64,000 nucleotides of DNA, from the NCBI RefSeq assembly GCF_024707125.1, contig NZ_JANQAH010000011.1:620001-684000 (forward strand), in the 5' to 3' direction. Under the pieces are notes generated by a model. That model worked only from the letters and a program-made list of their open reading frames with translations. It ran no database searches and was not told the origin of the DNA. A program made the translations under genes and the position numbers. The DNA is from Devosia sp. Its GTDB lineage: Bacteria > Pseudomonadota > Alphaproteobacteria > Rhizobiales > Devosiaceae. Below are positions 1 to 10,318 of the stretch, piece by piece (position 1 is the first letter of the stretch; every line of letters starts with the position of its first letter).

Positions 1-3000
1 TCGTTGTTGCCGATCAGGGTATCGTCGTGATTGGCACCCTCGACATTCTCGATGTTGCGGATCCAGGAGAAGCCCGAGGCCTCGCCGGTCAGGAGGTTGA
101 CCTGGACGCCAACACTGGTCGCCGACTGATAGTTGAGCGTGTCTCCAGCCGCTTCAGTTGCGTGATCGAGCATATCGGCTTCGAAGTGCTCGACGCCGTT
201 TATCATCGTCGAGGTTTCGAGGGCGGTGATCGTCGTGCCGTTGAAGGTGACATCGAGCGTATCGTCGTCATTGTCTCCGATGAAGCTCAGCGTGTCGGCG
301 CCGGCGCCGCCCTGGAAGGCGTCATTCCCCTCGCCATTGTGGTAGATAAACGTGTCGTCGCCATCGCCGCCGTTGTAGGCGTCGTCGCCTTCGCCACCAT
401 CGAGCAGGTCGTTGCCGGCATCGCCGTTCAGGATGTCGTTGCCGGTGCCGCCGTTCAGGATGTCGTTGCCGACCAGGCCGTTCAGCGTGTCGTTGCCACC
501 ATTGCCATTGATCGTGTCGCCGCCGGCGCTGCCGTTCAGCGTGTTGCCGCCGCCGGTCCCGGCTATCAGTTCGCCCACGACATCCGTCGCTGTCGAATAG
601 ACGGTATGCTCGTTGCCGAGATCGTCCGTGTAGATCACCTGGGCCCGAATATAGCGCCCGCCGAAGTCGGTGGCGCCACTGCCGGTCGTGGGAATAGTCC
701 AGCTCAGCCCGGTCGCGTCGGCGACGTTCGTCCAGGGGCCGGCCGGCGAGTTCGACCACTGCCACTGATAGGCTATCAGCCCCTCCTCGAAGGCATCGGT
801 GATACCATCCGCGTCGGTGAAGGCGACCGTCATGGTGAGCGTCTGGCCCTCCGTCGGCGACATGTCGCTGATGAGAAGCGGGCCGACCGGTTGATCATTG
901 GTGCCGACGACTAGATCGGTCGTCAGGGACATCACGGTCTCGGTGACCCCGCCGGCGTCGACATAGGTGCCCACGACGCGGATGCGCAGGCCGGTGTGCT
1001 CATCGCCGGGCGTGAAGGTCGTTCCGAAGGCGCCCGGAATATTGATGTAGTCGCCGGTGCCGTCGTTGCGTTCGATCTGCCAGCGGAAGGTCATGTTGGG
1101 CACGTTGCCACTGCCGACCGGGCCGGGATTGTTGGCGTCGTAGACGTTGCCGGCGTGGACCGAAAGCACCTGGCCTTCGGTGGCCGGCAGGCCAACGATG
1201 GTCAGCCGGCCGACAGGCTCATGGTTGCCCGACTGCTGGAGAACCACGGTCTGGTCAGAGAACTGGATGCGCTCGATACCCACCAGGGTATCGACACCTT
1301 CGTCGATCTGCGGATCGACCTCCTCCATTTCGCGACGGGCAATGCGCACGCTGCCGTCCTCAAACTCGGTGATCTCGTACCAGTCCTTGTTGCCCGCATA
1401 GACGGCGGTATCGACATTGTCGCTCGCGTCCTCGTCGTAGAGAATTTCGCGGTGGATATGCATCTGGCTTGGCAGGATGGTTCGATCCATCATCAGATCG
1501 AACATGGATTTGCCGACCCAGGACATCATGTTGGCCACGAGCGCCGTGGGCGGATTGACACCCAGTGCGGCGACCCAGCCGGTCACCTGCTGCTGGGTAA
1601 AGACATGTTTGAGCGTATCGACCGTGGCGATCTCGTTGGCACCCGCGGCGTCATTCGGCAGGGCTCCCGTTGGGCGGCCCGTCGTGGGCGAGAGTACAGG
1701 CTCGGTGATGCGGATGCGCACGTTCAGCCAAGCATCGCCATGGATGAAGTCGTCGCCGCCGCGGCCTTCAAAGGTATCATTGCCGTCGCCGCCGATCAGG
1801 ACGTTACCCGAGGCGAAGGCGATAGCCTTCTCCAAATCCGGGGCATTGCCCGGCCGCTCCAGCAGCACCTTGTTGAGCAGCGCTTCGAGCCCATGGATAC
1901 GGTCGACGCCAGCCCAACTGAGCTCGTGATTTGTCATATCGAGCTCGGTTTCGATCTCCTCCCTGCTGCCGCGGTCGTCCCCCCGCAGGACGTCATTGTG
2001 CTTCCAGCCCGATAGCGCCTCGGTCTGATCAAAGCGATCGCGCAGGATGTTGTCGGCGACCGTGGTGAAGATCGGAATGCGCATGTCGGAATCGGCGGCC
2101 ACGCGGTTGCCCTTGTGGATGGCCCAGTCGAAACCGTACATGCCTTCATTGCGCATCACGGATTCGCCTTGAACCATGATGTCGTCGCCGGACTCCATGT
2201 CGAAGTCGTTCTCGTTCTCGCCAGCGAAGGCCACATCGTGGCCGATGATGGTGGAATTGAAGAAAAAGTTCGGAGTTCTCGCCGGCAATGGTGTCGAAAC
2301 CATCGCCGCCCTCGATCCAGTCATTGCCCTCATTGCCCATGAGGAAGTCGATATCGGCACCGCCCAGAATGAAGTCGTCGCCTTCGCCTGCAAACACTTC
2401 GGTGCCATCGACGCCAACGAAGAATACGTCCTTGCCGTCGCCGCCCATCAACACGTCGAGGCCGTTGGAATTGGCGATGATGTCGTCGCCGTCCTCACCC
2501 TTGATGAAGTCACCGGTATCACCGCTGTCGGTGATGATGTCGTTGCCAGCGCCACCGATGACGAAGTCCACGCCGGCGCCGGACTCGATCCGGTCGTCGC
2601 CGCCCCCGCCCCAGATGGCGTCATCACCGAAGTCGGCAATGATGGTGTCGTTGCCTTCAGAGCCCCCGATGACGGTATGCTCGCCGCCGATGAAGCGAAT
2701 GTAGTTCTTCAGCGGCGTCTCATCGACAGCGGTCAGCAGATTGTCGCGCTGCACCTTGGTCATGCCGATGGCGTTGAGCGCTGCATCGTCATGTTCCGGG
2801 TCTGCCTCGACCTGTTTGTCGCGATCTATGTTGAGCACATAGTCGTGCTTGGCGAACGGATCGACGCCTGTGCGGAACACGCTCTCAATATCGTCCTCGG
2901 TGCCGCGAACGCCGTCGAGGCCGGGGTCGACCATGTCGGAATTGATGGCGACGAGTTTGGAGAAAGCATTGTTCTCCAGTTCGTTGAGTAGATTCAGCCC

Positions 3001-6000
3001 CTGTGTGCGCGTCAGGTAGTAGAACCGGTCGAGGTCCTGCAGCATCTCCATCTGTGCTTCGAACACGGCATTGAAAGTAGAGCCGAGCATGCCACCGAAC
3101 GGCATCTTCTTTTCGGCGAGACCGCCGATCCACAGATCGATCAGGTTGAGGCCGGTTTCGGTGCTGACGACTTGGCTGCCGGAGGGGCCAACGAGCTCGC
3201 TCCAACCGCCATTCAGGAAAGCACCCCGATCGGAGGGCGGATCAAACGTTCTTACAACGCCATTGATCGTGACGACCACTTGTACACCCATGACGAGGGC
3301 CGTCGCTGCTGCCCGTTTGCCTTCGACACTCTGCTCGGCTTCGATGCTGTTGTGCGTGCCATAGGCAGCGATGAAGTTGACCACCGAAGCCGGATTCTTG
3401 AGATTGGTGGCGAACTCCGACCAGCTTTCGTAGGGTTTTACGAAGGTCGAATTGCTGGCTGCATAGAGCTGTTCACGTGCCTGATTGAGGGTTGGCATGC
3501 CGGTGTCGCGACCGCGGGCAATGTTGATCGCGGCAAGGTCGAGCGGCAGGCCAAGCAGGTTGGTGCGCAGCGCGTCGACAACGAATTCGTCGATCTCGTT
3601 GCCGTGCACGAGCGTCATACCACGGAAGATCGCGCCGGCAGCCTGGTCGTGGCTGATCGCACCGTCCATGTCGTATTCCATCGGGTTGAGGAAGGCTTCG
3701 ATCAGGCCGATGTCCTGGCCCCAAGTGGCCAGTTGAGCGGGCGTCAGCGCCGTTTCCACCGTCACCATAACCGGGTCGCCATTCTCGTCGAAAACGAGTG
3801 CGCCGGCCTCATCCCTATCCTGGACAAGCTCGTAGCGAACCGGGTTCCCCTGATCGTCGAGGAACATGCGCTTGATTTCTTCGGTCAGCATGGAGTGGCC
3901 GAAGCGGTAGACGACATGCGCGAACTCGGCAAAGATCGCCGGATCGATGTCGGTGATCGTGTTGAACACGAACACGTCGATCATCGGCTGCACCTTGCGG
4001 CCGAATTCTTCGAACACCAGGTGCTGGTACTGCATCTCAGTGGCAAAGCGCGCCGCCTGGAACAGACGCTCCCCGTCCCAGGAGAGTGCAGGCCCAAGCG
4101 CAGCTGGATCGACACCGGCGGCCGAAAGAGCAGCGAGCTGCGCCGGGTTGAGCTCGGCAGCCGTGATTATTCCTGCAAGCAGGGACAAGGCGACGCCCCC
4201 GGACTGAATGGCATGCAGTTGGGCCGGTGTGAGTTGCGCGAGATCGACACTGAGCCACTCGTTGATGAAGCCGACATCCTTGGATTTCAGGATTTCCAGC
4301 TTCTGCACATCCACCTGGCGGTTGTGCTCAGAATGGAAGACGTGGTGGACGGCGGTGAGGCCGATATTCTCGTTGCCCCGGCCGTCGCCGGTGACGAAGT
4401 GCTTGTCGAGCAGTTCGTTGTCGTACTCGGTATTGCGACCGGTCAGGGGATTGAACTGGACAGCATTGCCGGCGGGATCGACCCCAGCGACGTTATTGCC
4501 ATCGGTGACCAGAATACCTTGCGTCGTCAGCACCGGAACCGCGTTGTGCGCAATGTCGTCGAGGAACGAATGCGAGGTACGGACCGGCTCCGTGCCGCCC
4601 ACCAGTGCAGGATTGAGTTTGACCGCCCCCAGCAGGCCCGGTGTGCCGCTCATGGTGACATCGTCCGAAGTGTTCGGAATCCCGTCAGCGCCGATGTCTA
4701 TGATAACCTGCGCAAAGCCCGTGACCGGATCGCGAATGAATTGGCCGTAGAGGTCGGTTCTGAGCAGTGGAATATTGAAAACGTCGCGGTCCGTCAGTTC
4801 GATGCCGAGGAAATCCAAGGCGTTCTGCTTGACGTCCTTCCATGTCGGCAGGCCACCGTCAGCGCCATCGAGCATGTGCCCTGTCGCTACCGGCTTGCCA
4901 TCGACCAGCTTGTACTCGCGCAGGAAAACCTGATGCGACGGATGCGAGGTATAGGTCTGGTTCTGGTCCACAAATGGGGTGGTGACGTTGATTGCCTCGC
5001 GCTGGGTATCATCGGCCGTGCCCAGCACGCCGTCGGCACCGGCGCCAGGGACCTGCGTCGCGCGCGTCAGCACCATAAAATTGGTGAAGCCACCCGGCAC
5101 GTAGAGCGGATCGTCGGGCTGCAGCGGAACATAGATCGTACCGTCGCCGCCCTTCGAGATCAGATCGAGGCCATGGTCGAAGAACTGGCCGAAGAACGTC
5201 ATCCAACCATTGAAGGGCGCAGAAAGGCCTTCGTCGGGCGCGACGTTCGGGAGCTTCAGCGAGGTGCCGTCAACCTCGAATTCTATTCCGAGCTCTGCAG
5301 CGGCGCGATCAAGAACGTTCTGAGCCCCCACCACGAGATCGGGCGCAGTATCGACGTCGTCTCCATCTGCAAACTCTGCCTGATATGTGCTGGCCTGGGT
5401 TGTTGCCTGAGCTACCGCGCCCTGGGCATCTGGAATCCGGACGCCATTGATCATTCCGATGAGCTGATTGATGGCGGGAATGGTGGCAGGGTCAGCAGTT
5501 GGAAGTGCTGCGATCAGGTCGTCCCTGGTCTTGATCCAGCCTTCAAGTCGGGACTGCGCCTGGTCTAGCGCCCGGACCAGCGCGAAGGGTGCCGCCACCA
5601 TTGCCATTTTTGCCGTGAGGTCGCCCTCATGCCCGGCATGACGCAATGCGGCGATCAGCGCCGCCGGGTTGTTCGGTGTCTGGTCGACGATCAAATTCGA
5701 AATGATGCGCGGGTCGGCGTCGACGATGTTGCCGCCGTTGCCGGCTGTTTCTCCGCCAGTATTGTAGTCGCCGTTGGTGACGATACCGCCAGGTTGCGAA
5801 GGACCGTTCACATCGAAGGAAGTGCCGTTGGTCTCGTTCCGCCAGTTCGGATCGAACATGCGCGGCATGGTCTGGTCGGCGGCGCCCCAGAGTTCGCGAC
5901 CAGGGATGATATTGTTATAGGTGCCATCCACCGTCCGCAGACCATAGGGCAGATGCGGCTGGCTGATCGCCAGCATGCCCTCGGTGCCATAGACCCCGTT

Positions 6001-6108
6001 CTCGTCAACGCGGATTTCATTCAGTGGAATGCCGCTGGCATGCGCCTCGGCGATCTTGATCTGCTTAAGAACGAATTCCAGATCATGCTGATTGAGTTTG
6101 ACGGCCAT
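1..6108 (-). CDS. RTX-repeat animal-type haem peroxidase (partial; one apparent frameshift)
   Basis: The protein is over 2,000 residues in the window and its C-terminus lies beyond base 1. Animal haem peroxidase hallmarks are visible: a distal-histidine motif GQFFDHGLD near residue 312, a proximal-histidine motif RFGHSM near 737, and the family signature NIARGRDTG near 860. Glycine/aspartate-rich RTX calcium-binding repeats follow, then Ig-like segments and a second RTX block. No N-terminal signal peptide is seen, so type I secretion by a C-terminal signal is expected. The reading frame breaks at about 2271: dropping the base at 2271 restores a continuous frame to the window edge. A strong GGGAGGA ribosome site precedes the ATG at 6108. 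Members of this RTX-peroxidase family include the Mn(II)-oxidising MopA-type enzymes; the substrate here is not known. The family call is firm, the activity is inferred. Confidence 0.88.
295..555 (-). repeat. RTX calcium-binding repeat block 2
   Basis: A second run of GGxGND repeats, more regular than block 1, for example NGNGGNDTLNG, NGGTGNDILNG and DGGEGDDAYNG on the minus strand. It lies after the Ig-like region of the same protein. A further repeat-like GANHDDTLIGNN at the window edge shows that repeats continue outside. Confidence 0.85.
2276..2665 (-). repeat. RTX calcium-binding repeat block 1
   Basis: Within the peroxidase gene, the translated minus strand shows about a dozen degenerate GGxGxD-type nonapeptides such as GGAGNDIIT, GGDGKDVFF and GEGDDFILG. 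They fold as calcium-binding beta-rolls in type I secreted proteins. This block follows directly on the peroxidase domain and ends next to the frameshift. Confidence 0.85.
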
Positions 6109-6193
6109 TCTGTCCTCCCAAGCACGGGCATGTATCGCCCTCCCGATTGAACCAACGGTCCAATTGCGGGTGAATGTTCGAGGACAGTGTTGT

Positions 6194-7699
6194 ATGAATT
6201 GGTCTCGCGACGTACCTGCAATAGTCGAGCCATTTTCGACACTTTATTTGGTAGCCGGAGTAACTACTTTGGATGGTGATATCATAAGACCAAGGTCTGA
6301 AGTTCGTCGCCAATGGCGATGGAGTGCTCTGAGCTTTTCAAGCCAGTTTCTGATCGCTGCCGCGCTGGTCCTGTTTGTCGCGATGGCTGTCTTGGGCACC
6401 TGGATCACCGAACAGATCAAGCAAAGCGTTCTTGAGACCTCGGGCGCACAGGGCGGCCAGTTTATGGCAGGGTTCCTCGAGCCTCACGTGCAAGAGCTGC
6501 AGGTCGGCGGGGAGCTATCGGAGGAAGCTCATCGCACGCTGGATGCCCGCTTTATCGGCACCCCCGTGGGCGACAGCGTGGTTTCGATAAAGATTTGGCG
6601 CGCCGACGGAACCGTCATCTACAGCACCAACAAGGATCTGATTGGCCAGCAATTCGTCTCAACTGACGTCACCAGGGCCGCTTCTGGCGAGATCATTGCC
6701 GAATACGAAGACCTCGTCAGCCAAGAGAGCGCCCATGAGCAATCCCTGGATGTAGCCCTGATAGAGGTTTATGGCCCCCTCTATCGACAGGGAACCGACG
6801 AAGTTCTTGCTGTCGGCGAAATCTATGAAAATGCCGATGCCCTAGCGGCTGAGCTTTATGTCAGTCGCCTGCGAACCTGGATCGTCGTTTGCCTGACCAC
6901 CATGCTGATGTTGGCCGTGCTCTATTTCATCGTCCGACGGGGCGACATGACGATCGTGGCCCAGAGATCTGAGCTGCGTCAGCACGTCCAAGAGGCGCGC
7001 CAGCTCGCTCATCAGAACGAAGAGCTGCGGCTGGTGGCGGAGAAGGCAAGATTGGACGCGAGCGAGGCAAACGAACAGCTTCTCGACCGGATTGGCTCGG
7101 ATTTGCACGATGGCCCCATCCAGCTCCTCACCCTCCTCACTCTCAAGCTCTCCAACCGAAACATCGCAAAGCACTTTAGGGAGGTTCCTGAAGAACTTAC
7201 GCCGCTGGTCGGCAGTCTTAGAAATATAGCGGGTGAGGCGATTACCGAGCTGCGGAACCTCTCTACCGGACTAAGCTTGCCCGAAATCGGCGACCTTACG
7301 CTCAGAGATGCCATGCGGTCTGCCGTGTCTCACCACGAAGACATCACCGGCGACCGGGTAACGGTAACTTTCGGAGAACTACCGCCGCACATCAGTGAGG
7401 CGACGAAGATATGCGCCTATCGCGTCATCCAGGAAGGTCTGAACAACGCCTACAAACACGCCAAGGAATCGGCAAAATCAGTCGTGGCCTTCGCTGACAA
7501 GGACGTTTTGACCATAGAGGTGAGGGATAGCGGCGCGAAGTCCTCCACACCTGTGGCAGGCGGCGTGGGGCGTCAAAAGCTAGGCCTTACAGCGATGCGG
7601 AATAGAGTCGGCGCACTGAAGGGCAATGTGTCAGTCACCACCGATGCGGTGAAGGGGACAATCGTAGTTGCCGTTTTGCCCATGGACGCGACCCAGTGA
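6194..7699 (+). CDS. Membrane sensor histidine kinase, NarX/DegS (HisKA_3) type
   Basis: About 501 residues. One membrane helix lies at about 47-69, then a periplasmic sensor region of about 155 residues, a second helix at about 226-246, a short coiled coil, and a HisKA_3 dimerisation region with phospho-acceptor His305 in DLHDGP. The HATPase N-box (IQEGLNNAYKHA, near 413) and a G-box (GLTAMRNRVGALKG) follow. I chose the ATG at 6194 because AGGA lies 10 nt upstream; an earlier in-frame start at 6092 would run into the divergent peroxidase gene. It pairs with the LuxR-type regulator just downstream. The signal is unknown. The divergent peroxidase gene is a natural target, which is inference. 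Confidence 0.9.
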   Translation: MNWSRDVPAIVEPFSTLYLVAGVTTLDGDIIRPRSEVRRQWRWSALSFSSQFLIAAALVLFVAMAVLGTWITEQIKQSVLETSGAQGGQFMAGFLEPHVQELQVGGELSEEAHRTLDARFIGTPVGDSVVSIKIWRADGTVIYSTNKDLIGQQFVSTDVTRAASGEIIAEYEDLVSQESAHEQSLDVALIEVYGPLYRQGTDEVLAVGEIYENADALAAELYVSRLRTWIVVCLTTMLMLAVLYFIVRRGDMTIVAQRSELRQHVQEARQLAHQNEELRLVAEKARLDASEANEQLLDRIGSDLHDGPIQLLTLLTLKLSNRNIAKHFREVPEELTPLVGSLRNIAGEAITELRNLSTGLSLPEIGDLTLRDAMRSAVSHHEDITGDRVTVTFGELPPHISEATKICAYRVIQEGLNNAYKHAKESAKSVVAFADKDVLTIEVRDSGAKSSTPVAGGVGRQKLGLTAMRNRVGALKGNVSVTTDAVKGTIVVAVLPMDATQ

Positions 7700-7783
7700 T
7701 GGCGTTAGCCGTCCTCCCCGCTGATTATTTACGGTCCTCCTCTTTGAGCGTAGTCTAGTCGCCTTAGTTCCGTGAGGCTCCGA

Positions 7784-8467
7784 ATGGCTAGTCCTTTGAC
7801 CATAGCCTTTGCCGATGACCACCCGCTCTTGCTGAGAGGGATCATGAACTTGTTCGAGGACGATCCCGCATACAGTGTGGTCGGCAAGGCCGATTGTGCG
7901 AACACCGCGCTCGATCTCGTTCGACGCCATGTACCCGACGTGGTCGTCATGGACTTGAGCATGCCGGGTGACATTTTCCAGACGATCTCGGAAATGGCAG
8001 CACAGTTCCCAACACGAATTGTGATTTTCACGGCGTATTCGAGCATCGACGCCGCCCTCAAGGCATTGGAGGCGGGTGCAGTTGGCTTTGTGTTGAAGGA
8101 CAGCGACAGCGAGGAACTTTTCGACGCGGTTTCGACCGTGAGCGCAGGCGAAATGTACATTACCAAGCAATATGCCTTGCAGGTAATGAACGGCCTTCGT
8201 GAGCGAGCGAAGCGCGATAGCTCAAAAGGAAAAGTTAGACTTAGTCCTCGCGAACGTCAGATTGCACGCCTTCTGGCTGAGGCCCGCACCAATCGGGAGA
8301 TAGCTGAAGCTCTCCAAATTTCTGAACGCACTGTAAAAAGCTACATGAGCGCCCTGATGGCGAAGCTCAAGGCGCGCAACCGCGTCGAGGTGGCCATGGC
8401 AGCCCGAGAGTACGTGGAACTCGAATCTGATGAGCCTCAGGAGTACCCGCTAACCCTAAGACGTTGA
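7784..8467 (+). CDS. Response regulator, NarL/LuxR family
   Basis: About 227 residues. The receiver domain has the acidic pair ADD at 11-12, phospho-acceptor Asp57 in VVMDLSMPG and the conserved Lys105 in VLKDS. A LuxR-type HTH lies at about 160-215 (LSPRERQIARLLAEA, then ISERTVKSYMSALMAKL). I chose the ATG at 7784; a GTG four codons upstream is possible. It lies 84 nt after the histidine kinase on the same strand, and the kinase's HisKA_3 type matches a NarL-type partner, so the two form a two-component system. Confidence 0.92.
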   Translation: MASPLTIAFADDHPLLLRGIMNLFEDDPAYSVVGKADCANTALDLVRRHVPDVVVMDLSMPGDIFQTISEMAAQFPTRIVIFTAYSSIDAALKALEAGAVGFVLKDSDSEELFDAVSTVSAGEMYITKQYALQVMNGLRERAKRDSSKGKVRLSPRERQIARLLAEARTNREIAEALQISERTVKSYMSALMAKLKARNRVEVAMAAREYVELESDEPQEYPLTLRR

Positions 8468-8536
8468 TATATCAGGTAAGGCGCTTGGTACTTTATTTTT
8501 GACAGCCTCGCCGCAGTGACCATTGCGGGGTCGGGA

Positions 8537-8561
8537 ACTGACCGCATCTGTTGCGGTCAGT
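8537..8561. terminator. Perfect 10-bp stem-loop between convergent genes
   Basis: ACTGACCGCA and TGCGGTCAGT flank a 5-nt loop. It lies between the response regulator end and the glycoside hydrolase end, which converge here. There is no T-run on either side, so a bidirectional terminator is likely but the mechanism is uncertain. Confidence 0.45.
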
Positions 8562-8612
8562 CGACAAGAAGAGGCAGCCCTCTCCCGCTTTCAACCTCCG
8601 ATGAGGTCGGCG

Positions 8613-10205
8613 TCATTGCGTTGAAGCTACTCTGCGCAGGACGAGGGCCAGATTGGGCTTTGGTTCGACGTAGATCAGATCGCCACGGGTGACGCTGTCG
8701 GCAACGGGTGTCTCGGTCATTTCCCAGGTGTCGAGGACAGCGGCGCTGTAGTGCTCATCCGGTGGCGTCGGTACCACGATCTCCCGCGGCTGACGGTGAC
8801 CAAGATAGGCCACGTAGTAGTTGTGGGGATTGCTGGCAATCGGGTACGGAAAACGGACCTTGGACCAAGTTTCTTCGCCTGCCGCCGGCTTTGACATTTC
8901 GGGACCGGTTACATTGTCGGCGCCGAACTTCATGATCCGGTGATTGCGATTGTCGAGCATGGGCTCCAGGACGCCAGGAGCTTCTTCCAGGACATCACGC
9001 AAAAACGCGATACGCGAAACGCTGTCGCCGGTGAGTTCACCGCCCTTGGCCCACCAGAGCACTTCCTCGTCGTTGTAGTACGTCTCGCCATGGGTGATGT
9101 GGCCGCCATTGACGACACCCAGCCAGAACTTGTGGATCATGTCGCGGCCGCTGATGTTCCCCCACTGCTCGGCGATGTCGCCCTCGTAGCAGCACTCGTC
9201 CACCGAGACAGGCTTTCCATAGCGCTCACGCCAGAGAAGAGAATGCTCGGTTTCCGGCCGCTGGATGCTGACATGTGTGATCTTGGGATGGTGCCAGTCA
9301 AAGAGCGGGAAGGCGTTGTGGATCGAGAGAAGGTGACCGTACGGGTCGGTGTCGGCGACGACGTCGATCATCCGGTTCCAGTCGGCGAGCGACTTGTTCT
9401 CCATGAAGTCGTATTCGTTAGCCATCGACCACCACACATTGGGCAGGCCAGCGAGGCGCGCAACAATGTAGCGAAGATAGCGATCGTCCTGCTCCGCACT
9501 CATCCGCGAAAAGCCCCAGCGATCATAGGGGTGCAGCAGGATCAGATCCGCCTCGACGCCGATCCCGCCGAGCTGCCGGATCCGCATCTCGAGATGCCTG
9601 AAATAGGCAGGGTTCGGTCGGTCGAAGTCGAATTGCCAACCAGAGTCCTCTACAGTGGCGGGCCACTTACTCTCGCCCTGCTTGAGCAAGGCGAAAGGAT
9701 AGCGATCGGGCTCGTTCTGATTATAGCGATAGTGTTTTGGGAAGACGCACATACGGATCTTGGTGAAGGGCGCCCGCTTCAACGTCGCCAGCGTCTTCTC
9801 TTCCATGGCGTCGCCTTGGACATTCCAGGCGTAGGCCGTGGTGCCGATATTGAGGTAGCGGCTGCCGTCGGCGTAGCTGAAATGGAACTTCTCGGCGACC
9901 CTTACAGGACCATGATCCCCTGCCCGAGCCCGCCCGACGGTCAACACACCAGCCAGGTCATGCATTTCGCTGGCATTGCTGGCGGTGCGGTACTGCCAGT
10001 GCCCCTCCCGCGTCGGCAAAAAGCGAATGCAATAGGTTCCGTCACCGTCGTAGAACCCTGGTATCACGAGGGTCAGGTCGCCATTGGAGAAAGTCGCCGA
10101 GAGCGTCACTTCAAGGTAGGGATTACCCTCGGCGGGCCCGGAAAGCGAGAGTTCCAAGGGAGCCCAGAGCGTGGCTTCGGCAGTGGACATGGCTATTTTC
10201 GACAT
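8613..10205 (-). CDS. Glycoside hydrolase, DUF5060/DUF5605-like clan-A barrel
   Basis: 530 residues without a signal peptide. The N-terminal ~100 residues look like the DUF5060 beta-sandwich (GFYDGDGTYCIRFLPTREGHWQY). A TIM-barrel follows with a probable acid/base motif in WWSMANEYDF and a second acidic motif in KPVSVDECCYEGD, as in clan GH-A and DUF4038/DUF5605 proteins. A beta-rich C-terminal domain ends the protein. It lies 113 nt downstream of a sugar-binding protein gene and probably acts on an imported oligosaccharide in the cytoplasm. The family assignment is from motif memory; the substrate cannot be read from the sequence. The start may be the ATG at 10205 or an ATG five codons later. 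Confidence 0.75.
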   Translation of the reverse strand: MSKIAMSTAEATLWAPLELSLSGPAEGNPYLEVTLSATFSNGDLTLVIPGFYDGDGTYCIRFLPTREGHWQYRTASNASEMHDLAGVLTVGRARAGDHGPVRVAEKFHFSYADGSRYLNIGTTAYAWNVQGDAMEEKTLATLKRAPFTKIRMCVFPKHYRYNQNEPDRYPFALLKQGESKWPATVEDSGWQFDFDRPNPAYFRHLEMRIRQLGGIGVEADLILLHPYDRWGFSRMSAEQDDRYLRYIVARLAGLPNVWWSMANEYDFMENKSLADWNRMIDVVADTDPYGHLLSIHNAFPLFDWHHPKITHVSIQRPETEHSLLWRERYGKPVSVDECCYEGDIAEQWGNISGRDMIHKFWLGVVNGGHITHGETYYNDEEVLWWAKGGELTGDSVSRIAFLRDVLEEAPGVLEPMLDNRNHRIMKFGADNVTGPEMSKPAAGEETWSKVRFPYPIASNPHNYYVAYLGHRQPREIVVPTPPDEHYSAAVLDTWEMTETPVADSVTRGDLIYVEPKPNLALVLRRVASTQ

Positions 10206-10250
10206 AATGATCCTCGTCGCCGACGAAAGGGGGCGAGCGCTATTTGCATA

Positions 10251-10312
10251 ACGGGCGGCAATCGCCCGTGACGGGTTGGTTTGGAATGACCGGCGAGATG
10301 CACCCGCCGGTC
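10251..10312 (-). promoter_or_regulatory. Two intercistronic stem-loops after the binding-protein gene
   Basis: Two perfect inverted repeats lie in the 113-nt gap between the binding-protein gene and the hydrolase gene. The first has ACGGGCG/CGCCCGT arms at 10251-10269 (loop 5). The second has GACCGGCG/CGCCGGTC arms at 10288-10312 (loop 9). Neither has a T-run. They probably stabilise the upstream mRNA end or attenuate the downstream gene. Confidence 0.55.
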
Positions 10313-10318
10313 GATCAG

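Noticed and set aside
27..2991. Long plus-strand open frames opposite the peroxidase gene
   Set aside because: They are Val/Asp-rich antisense shadows of the repetitive RTX coding sequence and have no ribosome sites or recognisable domains.
3172..5568. A 798-codon plus-strand open frame
   Set aside because: It lies opposite the haem peroxidase domain, whose motifs are unmistakable on the minus strand. High GC third positions keep the antisense frame open.
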